The position numbers and the translations under genes are program-made. Source: Scatophagus argus (Eukaryota; Chordata; Actinopteri; Scatophagidae). Taken from it: a stretch of DNA of 64,000 bases. Below are positions 24,924 to 36,136 of this stretch, piece by piece. The stretch lies in the NCBI RefSeq assembly GCF_020382885.2, contig NC_058499.1, positions 315,001 to 379,000 on the forward strand. Direction: 5' to 3'. Each line of letters begins with the position of its first letter. Within the stretch, counting starts at the first letter, position 1. Under the pieces are notes generated by a model. It did no database searches. It had not been told where the DNA came from and saw nothing but the letters and a program-made list of their open reading frames with translations.

Positions 24924-27900
24924 TGTCACTGTGCTCCTCACACACACACAGTGAGTGCAGCGTGGGGTCTCAGCCTGCTGCTGCTGAAGATGAAGACTGC
25001 AGACCAGAACGACCCGTCACCACTGAGACCAGAACAGCCCGCTGTGGCGTTTTGAAGCTTGATACATGCATTTTCAGGAAACGCCATTTGAACGTCCTGA
25101 GGTGAGTGTGCTAAGGCAGAAATCAGTGAAACCCAGCAAATTTATGTGCACCTTTACCTGTCACGGTCCACCGGAAGATCACCACCACCTCACTGGGCTC
25201 AGACTCACATGACAACACAGAGACAACAACGACGACGACTGACACTCATCCTGCCAAACACAGACAACATGGTTTGTTCATGGGCCTGCAGCTCTGGAGC
25301 TTCTGACCGGCACCTGAAAGCAGCATCGTGTTGGTTTGTGAAGTGTGTGTGTGTCGGAGCCAGCCAAACGTGAAGCTGCCGTTACACTGGGTGGAGCTGC
25401 TCAGTCCGACGCCAGCCAGCAGGACGTTTGTTTTATTCTCTGGACACCCGTCGAGGACAACGCCGGCTCTGCACACGCTCAGTGCGCCTCTGGACGCTGC
25501 TGCAGAGCACCGTGTGGCTCTTGTCGGCGGCTGTCCAGCTCTGCGTGTTCACAGAGCCAGAAGAATCCAGCCTGCTCACAGAGGTTACCTGTTCAGGTTT
25601 GAACAGCTTTGGTATTAGAATGCTGTGTTTTAACACCTGAAATGCATGTTATAGATGAAGTCTGCTTGCTCTCTGAAACATCACGAAACACAGGTCCTGT
25701 TGCCAGAGCAAAGCCCAGAGACACTTTCAACTGAAGTCCAAACTGAGAGAAGCAGAAAATCCAGATTTACATTCCGTGATTATTAATAATCAGTATTGGC
25801 CCTGAAACAGCTACACTGATCAATTCCTCCTAAAAAAATGTTCTACTTCACCTTCACTTCAAAACAAAGCTCACAGTGAAGACACCTGCAGCTGCACCTT
25901 TTTATGACTCCTTCATTGTCGGGAGACAAGTATTCTGTACTTTAAAACAAGTAGCAGTATCACAGTAATGGGAGAATACTTCAGAAAGTACATGCATTTA
26001 TGGTCTGATTTAAATAAAAGCAGAAAGTGAAGTGAAATGTACAAGTTTGTTAGAGATGAAAACGGCCATTCATTCATGTGTGTACTTCAGGTACTGCTCT
26101 GCTAAAATGGCAAAAGTATGTGGACAGCTGACATGAAGGTGTCCCAGTTTGACCTGGAGCACCTGCACTCAACCCCACCTGTCACCACCAAGACCAGCTG
26201 AACCCCGACCGGATCACCAGCGTCTCAAACCACCAGTGAAACCGAATGGAGCAGAAAGGACGATCGTTCACCTCCGACAACAAACCACACACGAGTATTT
26301 CAGCACTTCTGTAAACGAAGTTTTTACATTTGCACCTCTCCAAACAAACTAAGACTGTGGTGTTAGACGGAGCCCCTGGCACCACTGTGGGTGGAGGGCC
26401 TCTACAGCAGCTCAGTACACAGCACCAACCTGTTGGTAAACACAATGTCCTTCACGGGCTGACTGCCCATAATCAAACTGGGCTCAAACGGGAGGCTGAG
26501 GCAGAAACAGACGTAAGGAGGCTTCACGCAGGGAAACATTCAGCCTCCTCCCTCTGAACCGAGTCTCTGCACCACGTACACAAAACCACAGCCAGCAGCA
26601 GGACCGACAGCAGGCGGGCAGGAGACACACAGGAATGCTGCGAGTCTAAAAGCAGCAGCTAATGTCAGCCTCCGACCGGAGAGCAGCAGCCTGCCAGCTG
26701 GGCAGCTCCAGGCATCACACCCAAAAACCTGATCCAGGGCAACCAAGGAATCCAAGACTTTCCTTTAACACCTGAGAGAAAAACTACAAGGACATACTGA
26801 GAACGACAGGAAGTACAGACACTGATCAAATCAATGAGCTGCTCATCAGATATCCTGTTTATTTTCTTCTGAAACACACACACACGTGCGTGTGTGTGTG
26901 TTGCAGTTTATGTTTGAGCAAATAAAAAGGAAATCTACAACTATTTTAAGTCTGTGATTCTGTGATATCACACAATTAAATGTGAAAAACGTAGTTTGCA
27001 GATTTAATTTCTGTTTAAAAAAAAAATCTAAATCAAAATGGGAAAAACTTGACCTACTGTGGACACGAGGACAGGAAGTAGTCCTGCTGTCTTTGTAAGA
27101 CTTGTAAGATGTAAGATGTGTGGAAGTTGATGTTCTGACCGGTAAAAAGTGTGACGACGGTCAATGACAGTTTCTGTGAGCCCAGTTATTCAACGCTAAT
27201 CCATAAAAACAACAATGAGGTTCCACATCATTGATTACGACGCAAGACGGGATACACGTCAGCTCACGGGTTCTGCTGAGGACAGAACAAGACATCAGTG
27301 TCCTCAAATGAAACACTGTCTCACTGTGGAGAGGACATGTCCAGTGACAGTCCATTCACACCTCTTTTCTAAAATCAGCCATAAACCTGAAGCTGCTGCA
27401 GAAGCCAATGAGGAGTGAGCATGCAGACATCGCACTACGTGAGAAGAATGAGGAAATTTAAGACAAAGGAGGACGCCGTTTTTCTTAACCTTCTGTTACT
27501 TCCTCAACTTATCTTTTATGCCTGCATTTAGTGACGGACAGCCTGATGACTTCAGAATGCATCCACAGTCGACTTTTCAGGAGAATCATAGAGATTCTGC
27601 TATTCAAGTCTTTTGACTTCTGCTTTCAGACTCCACAGAACCTCCAGACCAGCAGATCTGAACGAAGTGAGCAAACCAACCGGGCGGATGAGACAATCAG
27701 AAGGCTCTGCCAACTGGACCAACTTCTTCACATCAGGGCAAGTTAAGGAGTGAGCCATCGCACTTTCTCCACATCTCTGCTGAGAGCTGCACGTGCTCAG
27801 AACCGATCGAGAACTCGTCAGAAAACGTTTGTGGGTGAAGACTTTACTGAGGTGCAGCCTTTAGTTGGGTGGAGACAGAGGATGTGGGAGTAACTCTGAG

Positions 27901-30494
27901 AGGGGGATCGAGCAGACACGGCCGCGAACCTCGGGCTTTGTCCTTATTTAATAACCACTAATAAATAAAACAATCTGCATGGGGCAAACAAAAATGGACT
28001 TGGGCCAGTAGATTTCTGACCCGCCTGCTACGAGCGCAGCAGAATGGGAGCTCAGTCCAAAGAGAAACTCAGGTCCGGGTTAGCTCAGGTCTGATTGTAG
28101 TCTGCAGAGCATTTCTAACATGAGAAAAAGGATTTATCGGAAGGTGAAATTATTTAATCACTAATCGTCTCAGCTCGCATTTTGCTCTCCCCTTGAACGT
28201 GAATCAGGAGGGACCACAAGACGACAGAAGACTCTCCATTAGCCTTCAGGTCATGTTGTTTATACATGAAGTTTGACTGACTCACGCACAGCTTCAGCCT
28301 TCCTGCAGCAGCCTGATCTGTCGCTGCCTTGTGACTCTGAGTGAGAAGATACCTGGTTGTGATCTCCTGTTGCAGAGTGTCTCAGTCTGCTGCTGACAAG
28401 CAGCTAGTGGGCTTAAAGCAGTGAGTGAGCAGTCAGCCGCCACAGCCAACAGTCTCGATCCCTCCTGACGTACTCGAATGGGCCTGAAGGTCACAAAACA
28501 ACCCAGTGACTGAAAATTACAATGTTCAATTGGGAAAGATTTGTCCCGGTGACTCTGAGTGGGTGAGTGATCCTCCACCTTCACTAACTCTGGACTGAGC
28601 TGGAACAAAACTGTACCAGCTGCTCGACAAGCTCCCTCCAGATAAACAAAGCTCATCTTGTCTTCCTGTACATCGAGAACAAAGTTCACATCAGCGTGTG
28701 AACTTATGTGTCAGCGTACGTGTGAATGACACCTCCGCCAGCTGTCAAACTGCTGTCAACCTCAACGTGGTCACGCTGAGTGGAGAAAAGAATGAGCGTC
28801 ATCAAACTCGGGCTGAAATAATCAGCCAACACACATAAAACTAAACAACTTTCACGGTCACCTTCCCTCACATTTCAATTACTTATCAGCCCAAAATACC
28901 AAACCTGGGCTGTGACAACATGTTACCTTAGTTTGGACTGAACAAAAGTGTCCCCGTCCCTTTATAGTGACGATACACTAATCAAACTATTCTCGGGGCA
29001 GAAGCAGGATTACACTGACTGTTTGGTCAGATTCTACTTTGTCTCGTTTGAACATAGTTTGGTTACAGTCCAGGTGAAGCGGCAGGACTGAAACAGGACA
29101 GACAGGGGGGACATAAAGCTGGCAGAACGTGGTTGGAAAAGGAAAGTCCACGGACGACCTTCTCGGGGGGAAAACCAGACTCTCCACACCAAATGGATTT
29201 TAACTGTTCTGTCTGCATCACTTTGACGAACTGAAAGACCAGCTCGAACCCACACACGGTAATAACCAGTTCGGTTAGTCGTCGGTCATTTTCATGTCAG
29301 AACGAAACCTTGTAATTAGCGATAACAGACAAAGGCAAACACCCAGCAGCGAGAGACTCGGTGACGGTTAGCTCGGCTAACATCTCGCTAGCAGAGCAAT
29401 GACAGCCGTTAGCAAGTGGTGGCAGCATTCTTATTAACTAACCTGGTTTAAATAAGTTACCAGGTTACTGAGTTGTCGGACACATTGTGAGGTGAACTGT
29501 GGTTCTGGACTGTTACATCTACTACGACTGTTACACAATTTTGTTTTCAATTTCACATTTAGCCGCTAGCTAATCGAGTCCACATGCACGTCGTCTTGTG
29601 ACTCCGAACTGCGCTGACAATCGGCAGGTTTAACGCTGCATCTCACCGTTAAATCACAGACAACAAGCCGAAGAAAACCTGGAGAGTTAATCTGTAAAAA
29701 CTGAGTCTTCTGGTGAATTTGGCTCACAAGTGTTCCACGGAGCAAGATTTTTTTGAGTATTACTGAACTGTTTTTCTGAGTATAAACGTCACACCGTTCC
29801 ATTTCTATGTGTTTATGAGAGACGTTAAGGACAAGTAGTTACAGGCGACACGATTCAAAAACTTGCCAGTCCTAGAAAAGGTTCGCGTCCTTCATGGTAC
29901 TGTATCATGCCGAATTGAGGAGTGGATCCTGGCTACTCTGTGTATGTGTTCAAACTTGGTATACAGTGGATGGCACACTGGAGTTGATATCATGCGTAAT
30001 AAACTGCTTATTTTTTGCCCGGGATTTAGCGTGACGTTCTCTGAATACGAGTGCTATCAGTTGGCTAACTGTGGCAGCTAACGTTAGCTTGATGGTTCAG
30101 CAGGCACACCCTGCTGCTTTCGCTGCCACCACAGGACCCTGTCTCGCTGATTTACCTCTTTCTTGTCCTGGAGACACTCCAGCACTGCCAGGTTGTTGTT
30201 CCAGGAATGTTTGGGACAAAGCCGGGTCAGGTCTTCCCTGCACACCGCCTCCTCAGCCAACTTCCAACCGGTAGAGCGCCGCCGAGACAGCGAGGCCCCA
30301 GCGCCCGGGTTCCTCTCAGCCGCTGCTGGGTTCACCCCAGCCGGTCCCGGACCTCCGGCTGGATTCTGTGGGCTATCAGCTTTAGCAACAAGTTTGGCGA
30401 CGATGTTGTTTTGTCCTCGACTTGGATGCACAGACGACAACATGCACATCAAAAGCAGGAGCAGAGGAACACGTATGCAGTCCGCCATCTTCAC
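11414..30494 (-). CDS. glg1: Golgi apparatus protein 1 (MG-160/ESL-1/CFR)
   Basis: Single-pass type I Golgi glycoprotein that binds FGFs and E-selectin and restrains TGF-beta maturation in mammals. The model is 1146 residues (human about 1180) in 25 coding exons, 5' to 3': 30156-30494, 24351-24380, 24159-24245, 23370-23585, 21618-21821, 21050-21121, 20699-20885, 20302-20516, 20057-20178, 19672-19773, 19358-19511, 18127-18351, 17778-17840, 17081-17194, 16193-16281, 15409-15526, 14859-14951, 14436-14573, 14192-14315, 13876-14018, 13377-13478, 12760-12867, 12504-12624, 11995-12101, 11414-11581. All junctions are GT-AG and in frame. Visible features are an N-terminal signal peptide ([13 protein letters not shown]), a proline/alanine-rich stretch, tandem Cys-rich GLG1 repeats, a transmembrane helix at about 1114-1133 and a short basic tail ending ELKDR. 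A second ATG two codons in is equally usable. Exon 2 is only 30 bp, and the exon 21 donor (GTTCGC) is weak. Very confident. Confidence 0.97.
14019..14191 (-). repeat. CA/TG-repeat-filled glg1 intron
   Basis: The 173-bp intron between glg1 coding exons 19 and 20 consists largely of (CA)n/(TG)n runs at both ends. They begin within a few bases of the donor and about 15 bases from the acceptor. Confidence 0.8.
14750..14850 (-). repeat. TG-rich microsatellite in glg1 intron
   Basis: Imperfect (TG)n with interspersed TGTCTCAG units immediately downstream of the exon 17 donor on the - strand. A similar CA-rich block with GACACACTGAG units is at about 15,110-15,205 in the preceding intron. Confidence 0.8.
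16385..16950 (-). mobile_element. Decayed Tc1-like transposon in glg1 intron
   Basis: Inverted ends GACAAAAGTATTGGGACA (16394-16411) and its exact complement (16925-16942) enclose a frame on the - strand (16432-16851). That frame matches the C-terminal part of Tc1/mariner transposases, for example [13 protein letters not shown] and [15 protein letters not shown]. The catalytic N-terminal half is absent and the frame degrades after the HKA motif. This is an internally deleted, non-autonomous copy between glg1 coding exons 14 and 15. Confidence 0.85.
17367..17399. repeat. (TG)n microsatellite
   Basis: Nearly pure TG run in a glg1 intron. Confidence 0.85.
24381..30155 (-). other. glg1: glg1 first intron (5.8 kb)
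   Basis: Separates the signal-peptide exon from the 30-bp exon 2. I found no coding exon, RNA gene or transposon ORF in it. It contains the compound microsatellite at about 24,717-24,920 and a short (CA)(TG) run at 26,876-26,902. First introns often hold regulatory elements, but none can be recognised here from sequence alone. Confidence 0.6.
24717..24920. repeat. Compound TG/GA microsatellite
   Basis: (TG)n then imperfect (GA)n with GATAGA interruptions (about 24,717-24,812), then (TG)n at 24,891-24,920. It lies in glg1 intron 1. Confidence 0.85.
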
Positions 30495-30620
30495 AGAGCC
30501 AGTCAGCCTGCTGCTGCGTTCAGGAGCTACTGGAAATATGGGACTCAGAGTTTTTTTTTCGTATCAAGCGGGGCGGGGGGGGGCAGGGAGCTCATGAATA
30601 ATTAATAAGGGTGTGTGGGT
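30280..30620 (-). promoter_or_regulatory. glg1: GC-rich glg1 promoter/first-exon region
   Basis: GC- and CpG-rich stretch spanning the glg1 first exon and its upstream edge, including a long G run at about 30,570-30,590. This is consistent with a CpG-island housekeeping promoter. The transcription start is not determined. Confidence 0.45.
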
Positions 30621-31510
30621 TTATGCTCCCTCTGACTCATCCAATGACACCCACGTCTTCTCGAGACATTCCTGATTATTTTCCCGGGGTACATTTGAAA
30701 GGTGGTTTTGTACTGAAGATGAACATCTTTAAAATATCTCACGAATACAGTTAGATTTTTAAGTAAAAGACCCTGTAATATGGAGTTTTTTTCTCATTTG
30801 ATTTCATGATAAAATGAAAATAAAATATGGTGCCAAATGTCCATCACAGTCCCACAGCTGGTGCTTTCAGGTGTCTTGTTCTGCTTGAGCAGCATTCCAG
30901 AATAAAAAAATATCTAGTTTACAAAGGTATCAAACAGAAGCACAACAAATATGAACAACTGAGCCAGAAGATATTTGTGACTTATTCTAAAAATTGTTGA
31001 TTAATTTTCTGCTGTCATTTGGGTGGAAATGGGAAGCAGCTCGTGTGGTTTTTATTCACGTAGCCTGAACTGAGTGTTTGCACAAGACTGAGCAAGTCGA
31101 AGCAGTTTGTTTGACAAACAGAAGAACTGGCTCTTGAGTAAATAGTTTGACTCACATGAGGAAACATGTTGTCTTGTGGACTTTTTTCAGACACAGGGAC
31201 AAGGAAATGGGAATGGTGTTGTGGTGTACCTTCCTAGCATGTGATTACAGGTAAATATATGACTTGGAATTTTGCAAACAAGAATTGTTGTTAGATCAGT
31301 GAATAAAACTGAGCTACAACATGATATGCTGTGAAGAACACATTGATCAAAACAGAAATAATCAAAAGACATTTCACATACTTGACTCATGAATACATTT
31401 TAGTACTCTTTTTCTATTTTTACATGTTGTCAAAAAACTTCCCTAAAGGTGTGAATTAAAACAAAGTCTGGTTTATAAACGAAATAACAACCACTGGCAC
31501 TTCAGAGTGA
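30620..31510. other. Intergenic spacer, nothing recognised
   Basis: AT-rich sequence upstream of glg1 with no ORF, repeat or RNA gene that I can support. Confidence 0.5.
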
Positions 31511-31514
31511 CATG

Positions 31515-32460
31515 ACTGTGTGTCCACATCAGACAGTAACATCATCATAAAGTTTGCTGACGACACAGCCATCGTGGGGTTAATCTCCCACAACAAGGAG
31601 GAGGCCTACAGGAAGGAGGTCACCCACCTGGAGAGCTGGTGCCAGGAGAATAACCTCCTGCTGATTGACTACAGGAGGAAGCAGCAGAAGGACATCCGTC
31701 CACTCTGCATCGGCGGGTCTGAGGTGGAGAGGGTGGACAGTTTTAAATACCTCGGTGTGACCATCACACCGGACCTGTCCTGGTCACTGCACATTCACAG
31801 GACTGTGAAGAAGGCCAGGCAGCGTCTGTTCCACCTCAGACGCCTCAGAGACTTCAGGCTCCCCCTCAAGGTGCTCAGGAACTTCTACACCTGCACCACT
31901 GAGAGCATCTTGAGTGGGAGCATCACCACATGGATGGGCAGCTGCACAAAGCAGGACCTCTCGGCCCTCAGGAGGCTCAGCTGAGCGGACGATCAGAACA
32001 ACTTTACCCGACCTGCAGGACATTTACACCAAACGATGCAGGTCGAGAGCTGAGAAGATCCTCAGGCAGCCCCATCACCCCGGACACTCACTCTTCTCCC
32101 TGCTGCCATCAGGCCGTCGGTTCTGCTGCCTGAGAACCAACACTGAGAGGATGAGGAGAAGCTTCTTCCTCCAGGCCATCCGTCTGCTCAACAGTGAGTG
32201 TTAATCTGGACAATCCCACTCCCACCTGCACTACATGCACTAGATGTAAATACTATTCATGTAAATACTGCACATTTTCACTTTTTTAATTTTAATTTTA
32301 TTATTTTTTTATAAGCATTCTCTTTTTGCAATATTTAAATTTGTATTTAATTTATATTTAATATAAATAATTTAATTTATATTTATATTTTTTGGTAGCA
32401 GGGACATAAAGAATTTCACTGCACATTTTACACATACAAGGAACTTGACTCTGGTTACAC
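31515..32460 (+). mobile_element. 5'-truncated non-LTR retrotransposon (LINE)
   Basis: The C-terminal part of a reverse transcriptase begins at the catalytic FADDTAIVG motif (about 31,550) and continues through YLGVTITPDLSW. A frameshift near 31,975 moves the rest into another frame (DIYTKRCRSRAEKILRQ, about 32,015), which runs to about 32,204. An AT-rich 3' tail follows, ending near AAAGAATTTCACTGCACA. The 5' truncation and frameshift make it dead. Its clade is not assigned; the wording is of Jockey/L2/Rex type. Confidence 0.85.
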
Positions 32461-32529
32461 TTGCTCTCAGTTCCCACAGGACATGAGACTGTAAAGATAA
32501 TTTAAAAAACAGGTTTTCAAACAGGTTGT

Positions 32530-33200
32530 GGTTGGGGTGTGGGTCTGTGGTGATGCATCCTGTCTGTTTCCTCACTCTGGAGGTGTTCAAGTCCTGAATG
32601 GAGGGCAGTTTGGCTCCTCTGCAGACCTGAATGTCCTTTTCAGTCTGTTCCTGTCCCGTTTGGTTGCTGAACCTAACCAGACGATGATGGCGGCGCAGAG
32701 AACAGACCGGATTAATGTTGTGAAGACCTGGACCAGCGGCTCCTGGGGAAGGTTGGAAGTAAATCCTCTACTGGGCCTTCTTGATGACTGTGTCTGTGTT
32801 TGCTATCCATGTCAGGTCCTGGGAGATGGTGGATCCCAGAAACCTGACTGTTTGAGCGTGATGATGGGCTCCTCCTGAAGTCCACTGTCACCTCCACAGT
32901 CTTCAGTAAGTTAAGCTCCAGGTTGTTCTGACCACACCAGTGGACCAGCTCATCCACTTCCAGTCTGTGGGCACAGAGTCTTGTTTTAGGCCGATGACTG
33001 CTGTGTTGTCTGCAAACTTGAGGATTTTGACGGACGGGTCTCTCGAGGTGTAGTCGTTGGTGTAGAGGAGCACTCTTGTTCAAGTGCTTGATGTTGGTTT
33101 CCCCAGCCTCATCTGCTGCCTCCGGTCTGTCAGGAAGTTCCAGCTTGGAGTGGAGGATTTCAGGGATGATGGTGTTGAATCTCCACCTCTGAAGTCCAGA
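32530..33200 (-). mobile_element. Second LINE reverse-transcriptase fragment
   Basis: On the - strand the frame 33083-32712 contains LVHWCGQNNLELNLLKTVE followed by VTVDFRR. This is the stretch after the catalytic aspartates of a non-LTR reverse transcriptase. The reading frame is broken on both sides. It faces the LINE at 31,515-32,460 tail to tail. Confidence 0.75.
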
Positions 33201-33404
33201 AGCTGAAGTCCACGTTTGAGGATAGGGTTACTGAAGTTACTGAAATAACTGACTAAAGTCTAAAGTACAATTTATGAGGTCCTTGTACTTTATTTAAATA
33301 GATTTCCACTTTCTTCTACTTCATACTTGTACTCCACTCCACTCCACTACACTGAAATGTGAACGCGGCGAGTCACGTCACCAAGCAGCCCACTCGGTAA
33401 AAAT

Positions 33405-33975
33405 AAGTCATTGTTTTATTAACTCTGAAGTCGTACACAAACAGTCGGTAACAAACATACATGAATACAACCTCCTTCACAGAGAAAACAGGAAAGCTGA
33501 CGGCCACAGCAGCAAAGTCTTTTGGCATGTGAGAACAATCAGGTTCAGTTCAACAGAATCAGAGCAAACAGAAGACAACAGAAACAAACTGAAACAACTG
33601 CTAAAATCAGAACTAAATCTCACTCACACAGTCTGCAGGAATGTTTTCCTCCAGCAGAGCATCACCTCCACCAGCTCACAGCACTTAAGCTGAGACGAGT
33701 TCAGTCTGCAGGACTCATGTGGACTCGTGAGCGGCACGTTCCGCTTCATTACGCTCAGGCTTCGTTTGGCTTCCTGAGCAGCAGCCCACATGTTTGCTGC
33801 CAAAACACCAAACTAAAATGTAACCGTTTCCTCTGCCCGTTTTTCCAAATGTACAGATAAAAAAGTTCAGCAGCACTAGATTTTCCACAGTTCCTCACAG
33901 ATCTTCGTCTCCATGTTCTCTGGGACGGCCAGAGATTCTTGTCTCCTGGTTTCTGGAAGACAAAGTTCTTGTCGT
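33405..33975 (-). other. rfwd3: Probable rfwd3 3' untranslated region
   Basis: An AATAAA signal on the - strand at 33415-33420 lies about 555 bases after the rfwd3 stop, with no intervening gene. The 3' end is inferred from this signal alone. Confidence 0.55.
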
Positions 33976-35694
33976 TCACTCCCACCTGTACAGCTTCAGC
34001 ATCTTCTCTGTGAGCGACGCCAGGAAGTGCTCGCCATTCACCGTGAACGGACTGATGTCCAACACCGGGAGGTCGGCCGGAAGCTTCTGCAGCAGGGAAC
34101 CGCTGCCTGCATCCCACACCTGAGGAGGAGGATGACCAGCAGGAGGAGATGAAGCAAGAGGAGGAGAAGGAGCAAGAGCAGGAGGAGAAGGAGCAAGAGG
34201 AGTAGGAGAAGCAGGAAGGGGAGGAGGTGGAGGAGGAGGAACAGGAGGAGAAGGAGCAAGAGCAGGAGGAGGAGCAGGTGGAGGAACAGGTGGAGGACCA
34301 GCAGGAAGAGAAGGAGCAAGAGGAGGAGGAGGAACAGGAAGGGGAGGAGTAGGAGGAGAAGCAGGAAGGGGAGGAGGTGGAGGAGAAGGAGCAAGAGGAG
34401 GTGGGAGGAGCAGGAGGGGGAGGAGGTGGAGAGAAAAAGACAAAGATGAGACAGAGGAGAAATAAGCAGAGGAGACAACTTAAAGGTCTTTCACATGAAA
34501 AAGAAAGCATTAAAAAATGGAAGATGAAATACAAACAAAGCTGCTGAGAAGCTTTCTGCTCTTCAAAAGCAAACATTAAAAACTGATTAAATACAAATGT
34601 ATTTATTTAGTTATTTTTCAAAATAAAGAACAGTTCAAAACAGTTTGATCTGAAGGGGCAGTAGGAAGCTCACACTAACAGGACTGACCATGGTGGAGTT
34701 GGAGGCCTCGTCCCCGGCGCAGACCAGCGTCCCGCCTCCGTCCGGACTCCTGAAGACGGTGTTCTTGGTGAGCAGCTTGCAGGACGAGCCGGCGCTGAAG
34801 GTCTGCACTGGAGAGCAGGAGCAGCTGGGCAGCTGACTGGAGTCCTGCTGAGGCGTCCTGGTCAGGGCCATGAGGACGCAGTGCAAAGACGGGTTGGAGC
34901 GTCCTATAGGACAGACCAGGACAACACTGTTCTGATTAAAAGGCCTTCCCACCAAAACCACATGGACGGCAGCGGAGACGGGAGGGACTGCTCAGGACCA
35001 AATGGACCACAGCTGGTCCAACTGGTTTTGGATCTTTCACCGGGAATTCATTCTGTTTTCTAACTGGTGCAGTGAAAAATGCCTCCTGCAGTGTAAATAC
35101 AACACACAGCACTTTATTTTGAAAGTGAGCTCAGCTGAGCCTTCAGTGTTTAACTTCCTGAAAACGTTTTTCTTCACTGTAAACCAATTGGGCCAATACG
35201 TCCGCATGTATGAAAGCTCGGCTCTCACCTGGCCTGTAGGTGACCAGACAGTGTCGGCTCTCCGTCTCCACCTGGATGTCTGTGCAGCCGGACGTCTCCA
35301 GCGGCAGGAGGTGCGGTCTGTACGTGGTCTCGTTGACCTGCTCCCAGAAACAGCCGCCCTCCAGAGAACCAGCGATCAGCCCGCCGCAGGGGAACGAGCT
35401 GGACGCCGCCCGCGGGACGTAGCACAGAGACGCCACCGGACACCTGAAGGCATCGAGAGTTCAACAAGGTTCAACTTGGGATCAAGACCTGATCCCAAAA
35501 CCACAAGCAGCTTGTTCTGCTCCACAACAATCCTCAGAGTTAATGAGCATCACATGTGTGCGTGTGCATGTGAGTGTTGTGTGTGTGTGTGAGAGAGAGA
35601 AAGAGAGTGTGTGTGTGTGTGAGTGTGAGAGAGAGAGAGAGAGAGTGCGTGTGTGTGTGAAAGAGTGTGTGAGAGAGAGAGAGTGTGCATGTGA

Positions 35695-35793
<99 letters not shown>

Positions 35794-35880
35794 TGTGTGT
35801 GTGTGTGAGTGTGAGAGAGAGAGAGAGAGAGTGCGTGTGTGTGTGAAAGAGTGTGTGAGAGAGAGAGAGTGTGCATGTGA

Positions 35881-35913
<33 letters not shown>

Positions 35914-35916
35914 TGC

Positions 35917-35951
<35 letters not shown>

Positions 35952-36000
35952 TGCGTGTGTGTGTGAAAGAGTGTGTGAGAGAGAGAGAGTGTGCATGTGA

Positions 36001-36040
<40 letters not shown>

Positions 36041-36044
36041 GTGC

Positions 36045-36085
<41 letters not shown>

Positions 36086-36104
36086 TGCGTGTGTGTGTGA
36101 AAGA

Positions 36105-36136
<32 letters not shown>

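Noticed and set aside
33755-34576. 273-codon Ser/Cys-rich frame and its Pro/Ala- and Leu-rich alternatives on the - strand
   Set aside because: Compositional artefacts of the GGAGGA purine tract. The real protein here is the last rfwd3 exon, 33976-34119.
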